This document shows positions 1 to 5,556 of a DNA stretch of 5,556 nt, piece after piece (the stretch's first letter is position 1; the number at the start of each line of letters is the position of its first letter). The DNA comes from Methylotetracoccus sp. (GTDB lineage Bacteria > Pseudomonadota > Gammaproteobacteria > Methylococcales > Methylococcaceae). The notes below the pieces were generated by a model, which saw only the letters and a list, made by a program, of their open reading frames with translations, made no database searches and was not told where the DNA came from. The translations under genes and the position numbers were made by a program. The stretch is from positions 1-5,556 of the forward strand of contig JALORT010000349.1 of NCBI GenBank assembly GCA_025458755.1, written 5' to 3'.

Positions 1-476
1 GCCAGCCCCGCGATGATCCACAGCACACCGGTTTTCAATACTCGCGAACCCATCCGGTAGGCGGCGAACAGCACAATGGCGGTGACCGCCGGTTTGATGC
101 CGTACAGCACACCGGCAACGGCCGGTATCCGGCCGAATGCCAAATAAGCCCAGCTCAGGCCGATGAGGATGAGCAGCGACGGCAGTACGAACAGTCCTCC
201 GGCGATCACCCCGCCACCCGTGCGGTGCATCAGCCAGCCGATGTAGCTCGCCAGCTGCTGGGCTTCAGGCCCCGGCAAGAACATGCAGTAATTGAGGGCA
301 TGCAAAAAGCGGCGCTCCGAAATCCAGCGCTTTTTCTCGACCAAATCGTGGTGCATGATGGCGATCTGCCCCGCCGGACCGCCGAAGCTAATGAAGCCGA
401 GCTTGAGCCAGTACCAGAAGGCCTGATGCAGCGTGACGGGTTCGGGGCGATCGACAGGCGAGACCGGATCGTTCAT
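1..476 (-). CDS. chrA: Chromate transporter family protein (ChrA-like), N-terminal part
   Basis: The 158 visible codons run off the left edge. The reading frame is open throughout and matches the N-terminal CHR domain of ChrA. Signature blocks are [18 protein letters not shown] (25-42), the amphipathic [11 protein letters not shown] (47-57) and [10 protein letters not shown] (67-76). Hydrophobic segments follow at about 88-112 and 117-140, giving an inner-membrane protein. Characterised ChrA proteins export chromate, but many homologues have unknown substrates. The start is the ATG at 476 because the residues just after it fit the family; no clear Shine-Dalgarno site precedes it. An in-frame GTG at 494 and an ATG at 542 are possible alternatives. 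It follows nasT on the same strand after 193 bp, so it may have its own promoter. Whether it has one or two CHR domains cannot be seen. Confidence 0.88.
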   Translation of the reverse strand, partial: MNDPVSPVDRPEPVTLHQAFWYWLKLGFISFGGPAGQIAIMHHDLVEKKRWISERRFLHALNYCMFLPGPEAQQLASYIGWLMHRTGGGVIAGGLFVLPSLLILIGLSWAYLAFGRIPAVAGVLYGIKPAVTAIVLFAAYRMGSRVLKTGVLWIIAGL

Positions 477-540
477 GGGGTGTTCGCGAAGCACGTGACA
501 GCTTGGCGTATCGAAGACCCGTCCGGCGGGGCGCAGCGTC

Positions 541-546
541 ATTATG
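541..546 (-). promoter_or_regulatory. Possible -10 box for chrA
   Basis: The minus strand reads CATAAT, five of six matches to the sigma-70 -10 consensus, about 65 nt before the chrA ATG at 476. No good -35 hexamer lies at 16-18 bp; the spot is occupied by the end of the 563-578 palindrome. It is a weak call, consistent with an activator- or repressor-controlled promoter. The rest of the 477-669 gap holds nothing else I can identify. Confidence 0.25.
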
Positions 547-562
547 GCCTGGAATTGAAACC

Positions 563-578
563 GCCGAAAGCTTTCGGC
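563..578. repeat. Perfect 16-bp palindrome in the nasT-chrA gap
   Basis: The sequence GCCGAAAGCTTTCGGC is its own reverse complement. It lies about 90 bp after the nasT stop and about 85 bp before the chrA start. It could be a dyad operator for a dimeric regulator, or a short hairpin. Only a broken T-rich stretch (GGTTTCAATT) follows on the minus strand, so it is a poor candidate for an intrinsic terminator. It is immediately upstream of a possible -10 box. Confidence 0.45.
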
Positions 579-669
579 CGCGACGGGGTGTGATGCCGGG
601 ATGCGTCGAAGTGCTCGAGCCCTGCCCAAAAGCGATCGCGTCGCGGGTCTTGAGAACACGGGCGCCCGC

Positions 670-1248
670 TCAGCCCTCCATGCCCTCCAGCGACAGCAGC
701 GTCCTTGCGACATCGGCGATCCGGATGCCTCGGTTCATCGCGGTCTTGCGCAGCAGTTGGTAGGCCTGATCTTCGGTCCAGTTCTTGCGCTGCATCAGGA
801 TGCCTTTTGCTTTGTCGATGACCTTGCGGTCAATCAGCTGGTTCCTGGTCTCGTCCAGCTCCCGGCGCAGCGCCTGGAACTCGCGGAAGCGGGCCATGGC
901 CACTTCGACGATCGGCAGCACGCGTTCCCGGCTCAGGCCGTCGACGATGTAGGCGCTGACCCCGACCTGCACCGCCTGGCGGATGTAGTCGCGGTCACGG
1001 TTGTTCGAGAACAGCACGATAGGCTTGGGGTTATCGCGGCTGACCTCGCGCAGTTGCTCCAGTGTGTCGCGCCCGGGGGCTTCCATGTCGATCACGACCA
1101 TGTCCGGCTGATGCTCAGCAATGGCTGCCAGCAAGGTGTGTTCGTCGTTCAGGCGTCCCACCACCGTATGACCCGCATCGGCCAATGCTTGCTGCAGGAT
1201 CGCACCCCGACCGGGATCCTGATCGACGATCATGATGCGGAGCTTCAT
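670..1248 (-). CDS. nasT: ANTAR-domain antiterminator NasT, nitrate-responsive
   Basis: This 192-residue protein has a response-regulator-like receiver domain (about 1-120), a short coiled helix (about 121-138) and a C-terminal ANTAR RNA-binding domain (about 139-187). The ANTAR signature is clear: [15 protein letters not shown], then [15 protein letters not shown] and IADVARTLL. NasT proteins bind a two-hairpin motif in the nas leader RNA and prevent early termination; NasS holds them inactive without nitrate. The receiver keeps the phosphoacceptor position D54 (VVIDME), but one acidic-pocket position is Q10 and the usual lysine is D103 in AYIVDGLS. That suits control by protein binding rather than phosphorylation, as in the NasT family. 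The ATG at 1248 overlaps the nasS stop by ATGA. It appears to be the last gene of the nas operon. Confidence 0.93.
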   Translation of the reverse strand: MKLRIMIVDQDPGRGAILQQALADAGHTVVGRLNDEHTLLAAIAEHQPDMVVIDMEAPGRDTLEQLREVSRDNPKPIVLFSNNRDRDYIRQAVQVGVSAYIVDGLSRERVLPIVEVAMARFREFQALRRELDETRNQLIDRKVIDKAKGILMQRKNWTEDQAYQLLRKTAMNRGIRIADVARTLLSLEGMEG

Positions 1249-2433
1249 GTTCGGCTGTTTAGATTTTGCAGTTGGCTTGAAGCGAATCGATCGCTGCGCA
1301 GTTCGAACTGCGCCAGATACGCTAGCGGATCAGCCGGATCGAAGCCGATGCCGTCGATGAAGCGGTCGGGACCCATGATGATGTCGCCGCGGCTGCCCGG
1401 CAGCGTCCATGCACCGGTGTGCCGTCCTTCGCTCTTCTCATCCTGGATCGGGAAGTCGAACCCCACGGCGGCGGCTTCGCGATACAGATCCGGCCGATAG
1501 ACCCGATCGGCCAGAGACCGGATGTCCACGGCGGTATCGATCTGTCCCCAGCGCATCATCTGCGTCAGCAGCCAGATCGCGTGGGACCGCCACGGAAAAG
1601 TGGCGGCGTACCGAAAAAAGACATGGAAATCCGGCCGCGGAAGCGGTCGCGCGCTCTGCGCGTACTTGAACGTACCAGTCATTGACACGCCGATGATGTC
1701 GGCCGGCACATCCACGTAGTCCGGGGCCGCCAGCATCTCCGACGCCTCCCGCCGGTGATCCGGATCATCGAGCCAACGGCACGCCTCCAATAACGCCATC
1801 AGCACCGCGCGGTGGGTGTTCGGGTACTGCACAGCCCACGAGGCATTGACTCCAAGGACCTTCTCTGGCTTGTTGTTCCAGATTTCATAGTCGGTCAGCA
1901 AGGTGTGGCCGTGTCCGGAGGTCACCGCCACGGTATTCCAGGGCTCTCCGACGCAGAACCCGTCGATGGTTCCGGCGGCGAGATGTTCCACCATCTGTGG
2001 CGGGGGAATGACGACAATCCGGACGTCGCGGTCCGGATGTACCCCCCCCGCCGCCAGCCAGTAACGCAGCATGTAGTTGTGGGTTGAAAACGGGAACACC
2101 ATGGCGAACGTCAGCGGCGGCTTGCCGCCGCGCCGGTCCGCGTCGATCAGCCGTTTCAGGGCTTGCGCGGTGACCGGCTGGGAGGATGCGGCGACCGGAT
2201 CGGTCTGGGCGAGGCGCGAGCATGTGTGCGCCATCCAGCACGCCCGCCGCCACCTTGTCCCGAATGTTGGCCCAGGACACCTCCCGCGATAAGGTCACGT
2301 CCAAGCCGTGACGCGCGAAACAACCCCGCTCGAGCGCAACGACCAGCGGCGCGCAGTCGGTCAACGGCACGAATCCCAGGGTCAAGCGAGATTTTTCCGG
2401 TGCCGGGAGGACATCGGTACGGGTGGCGTTCAT
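1245..2433 (-). pseudogene. nasS: Disrupted nitrate sensor NasS (NrtA/CmpA-like), internal frame-shifting deletion
   Basis: NasS is a cytoplasmic nitrate/nitrite-binding protein of the NrtA/CmpA periplasmic-binding-protein fold that binds and silences NasT when nitrate is absent. The first ~74 residues read well from the ATG at 2433 (LGFVPLTDCAPLVVALERG, then SWANIRDKVAAGVLDGAHMLA). The matching sequence then continues in another frame from about 2213 to the stop at 1245-1247, with ALKRLIDADR, PPLTFAMVFPFSTHNYMLRYW, CVGEPWN, YEIWNNKPEKVLGV and MGPDRFIDG. At the join the conserved stretch I expect after HMLAP (an MPLA segment and an NGNAITVS segment, roughly 35-45 residues) is absent. The original frame runs into unrelated sequence and stops at 1885. 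The lack of a signal peptide and the overlap with nasT favour NasS over a transporter NrtA. The C-terminal fragment could start at the ATG at 2234, but that product would lack the N-terminal lobe. An assembly error is the alternative to a real lesion. Confidence 0.82.
2207..2220 (-). other. Junction of the nasS lesion, imperfect tandem heptamer
   Basis: The two nasS reading frames meet here. The minus strand reads CTCGCGC followed directly by CTCGCCC, two heptamers differing at one base. The first belongs to the codons for MLA before the lesion (frame starting at 2433), and the second to the codons for LAQ after it (frame ending at 1245). Short repeats at a junction are common at deletion endpoints. 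Because both copies remain, this is not a simple one-copy slip product. Confidence 0.5.
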
Positions 2434-2461
2434 CGTTCGGTAGGCTCTCTGCGGTCTTGGT

Positions 2462-5134
2462 TCAGGAAGCCATGTTCGGCGACGAGCGGCCGGCCTGCAA
2501 CAGTCGATTCAACTCCGGTACGCAGGAACCGCAGTTGGTTCCGGCTTTCAAGCCGGCGCCGATCTGTTCCGTGGTCGTCAAGGCCTGGGTCTGGATCGCC
2601 CGTTGCAGCGTGTTGACCCCGACGCGAAAGCACGCACAGACGATCCGCCCGGTGTCCTCTGTTTCACTGGCAGGCTTGCCTGCCAGCAGTCCGTGCCGCG
2701 CGGCGGCCGGCAATGCGTCGTGCCGAAACAGCGCCGCCAGCCAGTCGCGCGGCGGCAGATCCAGCTTTGCGCTGATGAACAGGCACAACTGCAGACGCTG
2801 ATTCTCGATCAACGCGCAGCGGTAGCGGCCTGCCGCCGCGTCGGCGAACTCCAACCACTCGCCGTGCGGCTGCGGCAGCAGCCGGGACGTCCACTGCCGC
2901 CAGTTCGAAGGCACCTGGTCGCCGGCCAGTTCGTAGCGCCAGCAGCCGTCGCCGCGCACCGTGACCCGATACGCGACGTCGCCTAGTTCGAGCGCGTTCC
3001 GCGACAGCAGGAACCCGTGCCAAGCGGGATGATAGGCGGTGACGGCGACGGGCGTGTGCTTCGACTCCGGTTCGCCGGAAATGGGATCGGTGACCGGGTT
3101 GACCAAGGCATTGACCAGTGCGTTCGACGCATGGGTTTCGCTCCAGTGCATCGGCATGAACACCGACGCCCTGCGCTGGTCGGCGGTGATCCTGGCTCGC
3201 ACCACAACTTCACCGTAGCGGCTGGTTAGACGCACCAGCGACCCGTCGAGGATGTCCGCCCGCTGCGCATCGGCCGGATGCAGCTCGGCGTACGGTTCCG
3301 GAATGTGTGCTGTGAGCCGCGCGGTCTTGCCGGTGCGGGTCATCGTGTGCCACTGGTCGCGGATGCGTCCGGTGTTCAGGACCAACGGATAGCTTGCATC
3401 GGGTGACGCGGCAGGTGGCGTGTAGGTTGTCGGTATCAGCCGCAGCGGGCGGTTCCCATCAGACAACAAACGGGCTGACCCGGCGGGGTTCTGCCCGTTC
3501 ACCGGCCATTGAATCGGCTCGAGCCGCTCGTAGTGCGTTGCGTCCAGTGCAGCCAACCGGGAAATGTCGAAGACCCGGCTGCCGTGGTTTTCGTGACCGG
3601 AAAGGCTGGCGTGCTCTTGGAAAATCTCATGCGCGGCGCGATACGGGAACGACTCCGCGAAACCCATCCGGCGCGCCACTTCGGTGATGATCCACCAGTC
3701 GGGCCTTGCCTCACCAGGCACAAGCAGAAAGCGGCGCTGGCGCGAAATCCGCCGCTCCGAATTGGTGACCGTGCCATCTTTCTCGCCCCAGGCCGCCGCC
3801 GGCAGCAGTACATGCGCATGGCGCGCGAGGTCCGTGTCGCGCACGCAATCCGAAATGACCACGAACGGACATGCCGCCAAGGCGCTTCTGACCGCATTGC
3901 TATCCGGCAGGCTGACTGCGGGGTTGGTCGCCATGATCCACAGCGCCTTGATGCGTCCTTCCCCGACCGCGCGGAACAGGTCGACCGCCTTCAGTCCCGG
4001 TGCCCGCGCGATCGTCGGGGCATTCCAGAAACACTGGACTAACACCCGATGGGACGGATTCTCGATCTCCAGGTGCGCTGCCAGCTGATTGGCCAGGCCG
4101 CCGACTTCTCTGCCCCCCATCGCATTAGGCTGTCCCGTGAGCGAAAATGGCCCCATACCCGGCCGGCCGATACGCCCCGTGGCCAGGTGTACGTTAATGA
4201 TGGCGTTCACCTTGTCGGTGCCGCTGCTCGACTGGTTGACCCCTTGCGACCAGGCGGTGACGACCTTCTCGGTGCGGGCGAACCAATGATAAAACGTCGC
4301 GACGTCGGTCTCGGCGAGTCCACAGACGGCGGCGACCACCGGGATGGACGGCGCAATCTCGCGTGCGGCTTTCAGCGCCGCGCCCATACCCTCGGTGCGA
4401 CGCTCCAGGAACTCGTGGTTCAGATGGTCGTTACGGCGCAGGTGATCGAGCAGACCGGCGAACAGCACGACATCGGAGCCCGGCCGGATCGCGAGGTGTA
4501 GGTCTGCAGAGTCACCGGTCGCAGTCCGGCGCGGATCAATGACTACGGACTTGAAGTGCGGATTCCGCTTGGCGGCGGCCATCGCGCGCTGATACAACAC
4601 TGGATGACACCAGGCGGCGTTGGAACCTGCTAGCACCAACAGATCGGCCTGTTCGAGATCCTCATAGCAGCCCGGAACTAGGTCTTCGCCGAACGCCCGC
4701 TTATGAGCGGCGACGCTGGAGGCCATGCACAGCCTTGAATTCGTATCGATGTTCGCTGAGCCGATGAAACCCTTCATCAGCTTGTTGGCCACATAGTAGT
4801 CCTCCGTCACCAGTTGGCCCGAGACATAAAACGCCACCGCATCAGGCCCCTCGGTACGGATGACCTCGCCGAACCGCTCCGCCACCCGGTGCAGTGCCAG
4901 GTCCCAGGAAACCCTCTTCCCCTCGATCTCCGGAAACAGCAGACGGGATTCCAGCGACAGCGTATCCCCCAGCGCTGAACCCTTGGAACAGAGGCGTCCG
5001 AAATTCGCCGGATGACCGGGATCGCCCTGAACGCGGACGGCGCCGCTGCCGGCTATGGCCAGCACGCCGCAGCCGACGCCGCAGTAGGGACAGGTGGTCC
5101 GGACGGCGCCAGATTCAGTCGTACTCTCGGCCAT
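2462..5134 (-). CDS. nasA: Assimilatory nitrate reductase catalytic subunit NasA with C-terminal BFD-like [2Fe-2S] domain
   Basis: This 890-residue cytoplasmic enzyme of the Mo-bisMGD (DMSO reductase) superfamily reduces nitrate to nitrite. The N-terminus carries the [4Fe-4S] motif C15-x2-C18-x3-C22-x26-C49. C136, in NSRLCMAS, is the expected molybdenum ligand. Family blocks follow: VVIDPRRTAT (197-206), GVNQSSSGTDKVNAI (298-312) and TGQPNAMGGREVGG (333-346). A molybdopterin-dinucleotide-binding domain spans about 575-705, with a linker to about 830. The C-terminus has C833-x-C835 and C868-x2-C871, the [2Fe-2S] pattern of the BFD-like domain found in Klebsiella-type NasA. No signal peptide is present, which argues against the periplasmic NapA. 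The reading frame is intact throughout. It lies between nirD (16 nt gap) and nasS (28 nt gap). No electron-donating partner (NasB or NasC type) is in the window; it may be upstream, or ferredoxin may serve. Confidence 0.96.
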   Translation of the reverse strand: MAESTTESGAVRTTCPYCGVGCGVLAIAGSGAVRVQGDPGHPANFGRLCSKGSALGDTLSLESRLLFPEIEGKRVSWDLALHRVAERFGEVIRTEGPDAVAFYVSGQLVTEDYYVANKLMKGFIGSANIDTNSRLCMASSVAAHKRAFGEDLVPGCYEDLEQADLLVLAGSNAAWCHPVLYQRAMAAAKRNPHFKSVVIDPRRTATGDSADLHLAIRPGSDVVLFAGLLDHLRRNDHLNHEFLERRTEGMGAALKAAREIAPSIPVVAAVCGLAETDVATFYHWFARTEKVVTAWSQGVNQSSSGTDKVNAIINVHLATGRIGRPGMGPFSLTGQPNAMGGREVGGLANQLAAHLEIENPSHRVLVQCFWNAPTIARAPGLKAVDLFRAVGEGRIKALWIMATNPAVSLPDSNAVRSALAACPFVVISDCVRDTDLARHAHVLLPAAAWGEKDGTVTNSERRISRQRRFLLVPGEARPDWWIITEVARRMGFAESFPYRAAHEIFQEHASLSGHENHGSRVFDISRLAALDATHYERLEPIQWPVNGQNPAGSARLLSDGNRPLRLIPTTYTPPAASPDASYPLVLNTGRIRDQWHTMTRTGKTARLTAHIPEPYAELHPADAQRADILDGSLVRLTSRYGEVVVRARITADQRRASVFMPMHWSETHASNALVNALVNPVTDPISGEPESKHTPVAVTAYHPAWHGFLLSRNALELGDVAYRVTVRGDGCWRYELAGDQVPSNWRQWTSRLLPQPHGEWLEFADAAAGRYRCALIENQRLQLCLFISAKLDLPPRDWLAALFRHDALPAAARHGLLAGKPASETEDTGRIVCACFRVGVNTLQRAIQTQALTTTEQIGAGLKAGTNCGSCVPELNRLLQAGRSSPNMAS

Positions 5135-5140
5135 CGCACA

Positions 5141-5144
5141 CCTC
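5141..5144 (-). promoter_or_regulatory. Ribosome binding site for nasA
   Basis: The minus strand reads GAGG about 6 nt before the ATG at 5134, in the short nirD-nasA spacer. It supports that ATG as the nasA start. Confidence 0.55.
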
Positions 5145-5150
5145 GTAAGC

Positions 5151-5468
5151 TCAAACCGGGGTCAGCTGCAAATGAACCAGGTCTTGTTCCACCCGGACCG
5201 GAAATCGCGTTACACAGCCGTCGTCAGGAGCCATGGCCGCGCCGGCCTCCAGATCGATGACCCAGTTGTGCAGCGGGCAGGTGACTCTCCTCTCGTGCAC
5301 GATGCCCTGGGACAACGGCCCGCCTTTGTGGGGGCAGCGGTCCAGCACCGCCAGGACCTCGTCTTCGACCGTCCGGAATACCGCGACCGGCCCCGCTGTG
5401 GTGGCTACGACACGCGCCCCTTGGCGGGGAATTTCGTTGAGATGACAGATTTCGATCCAGTGATTCAT
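5151..5468 (-). CDS. nirD: NAD(P)H nitrite reductase small subunit NirD, Rieske-type
   Basis: This 105-residue protein is the usual NirD length. It is a single Rieske [2Fe-2S] domain with both cluster motifs complete: C45-P-H47 in RCPHKGGPLSQG and C64-P-L-H67 in TCPLHNWVIDL. It has no signal peptide or membrane segment, so it is cytoplasmic. NirD partners NirB in six-electron reduction of nitrite to ammonium for assimilation. Some family members, such as the E. coli protein, have lost the cluster ligands; this one should bind a cluster. The start at 5468 is set by a good Shine-Dalgarno site and overlaps the preceding stop. nasA follows after 16 nt in the same operon. A general Rieske ferredoxin is the alternative, but the nasA/nasT neighbourhood favours NirD. 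Confidence 0.93.
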   Translation of the reverse strand: MNHWIEICHLNEIPRQGARVVATTAGPVAVFRTVEDEVLAVLDRCPHKGGPLSQGIVHERRVTCPLHNWVIDLEAGAAMAPDDGCVTRFPVRVEQDLVHLQLTPV

Positions 5469-5556
5469 GCCGCGATCTCCTTCCGCTGTACGCGGATCGT
5501 CTCGAATTCCCTGCGTTCCAGCCCGGCGGCACGTTCCGCCCAGGGGTCGACCTGCC
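5465..5556 (-). CDS. nirB: C-terminal end of a probable nitrite reductase large subunit (NirB), partial
   Basis: Only the last 29 codons and the stop are in the window; the gene continues beyond the right edge. The tail begins QVDPWAERAAGLERREFE and ends KEIAA, and is a charged, non-domain C-terminus. Its TGA overlaps the nirD start codon in an ATGA arrangement. NirB is the large, FAD-, siroheme- and 4Fe-4S-containing subunit of the cytoplasmic NAD(P)H nitrite reductase that reduces nitrite to ammonium. The assignment rests mainly on position: a gene directly upstream of and overlapping nirD is normally nirB, and no diagnostic NirB motif is visible here. The overlap implies translational coupling with nirD. 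Confidence 0.7.
   Translation of the reverse strand, partial: QVDPWAERAAGLERREFETIRVQRKEIAA
5477..5482 (-). promoter_or_regulatory. Shine-Dalgarno site for nirD
   Basis: The minus strand reads AAGGAG here, 8 nt before the ATG at 5468. This strong site lies inside the last codons of the upstream gene and fixes the nirD start. Confidence 0.7.

Noticed and set aside
563..578. Palindrome as the nas operon intrinsic terminator
   Set aside because: There is no continuous T run after it on the minus strand and no loop unless central pairs open.
225..593. Plus-strand 122-codon frame opposite the chrA start
   Set aside because: It is the complement of chrA codons plus the intergenic gap and shows no recognisable domain.
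632..639. GCGATCGC octamer palindrome
   Set aside because: It is a single isolated copy, expected by chance in GC-rich DNA; no array or repeat family is visible.
601..1500. Plus-strand 299-codon frame opposite nasT and the end of nasS
   Set aside because: The opposite strand encodes clear NasT and NasS families; this long frame is a by-product of GC-rich codon usage.
2042..2049. Run of eight C in the nasS region as the cause of the frameshift
   Set aside because: The protein reads correctly through it (LAAGGVHPDRDV, the expected length for the family); the frame change is near 2213 instead.
1885..2211. The reading frame continuing past the nasS junction as a novel fused domain
   Set aside because: It is arginine- and glycine-rich out-of-frame translation of the conserved nasS C-terminal part.

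Overview
The window is a GC-rich proteobacterial segment. Gamma- or betaproteobacterium is my guess from the gene families and their order; the genus cannot be read from it. All recognisable genes lie on the minus strand, so the operon reads from high to low coordinates. It carries the distal part of an assimilatory nitrate/nitrite reduction operon, followed by the start of a chromate-transporter-family gene.

In transcription order: the last 29 codons of a gene that is most likely nirB (5556-5465); nirD, the small subunit of NAD(P)H nitrite reductase with a complete Rieske motif (5468-5151); nasA, the molybdopterin nitrate reductase catalytic subunit with a C-terminal BFD-like [2Fe-2S] domain (5134-2462); a broken nasS, the cytoplasmic nitrate-sensor protein (2433-1245); and nasT, an ANTAR-domain antiterminator (1248-670). 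The genes are packed tightly: ATGA overlaps at nirB/nirD and nasS/nasT, and gaps of 16 and 28 nt elsewhere. After a 193-bp gap with a perfect 16-bp palindrome and a possible -10 box, a chrA-like gene starts at 476 and runs out of the window.

NasA reduces nitrate to nitrite and NirBD reduces nitrite to ammonium. NasS and NasT normally form a nitrate-responsive switch in which NasS holds NasT inactive until nitrate binds, after which NasT lets transcription read through a leader upstream of the operon. That leader would lie outside this window.

The most notable observation is that nasS is not intact. Its first ~74 codons and its last ~322 codons are in different frames, and a conserved stretch of roughly 35-45 residues is missing at the join. 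This looks like a frame-shifting internal deletion (or an assembly error) that leaves NasT without its sensor partner. I found no RNA gene, insertion sequence, CRISPR array or convincing novel system.
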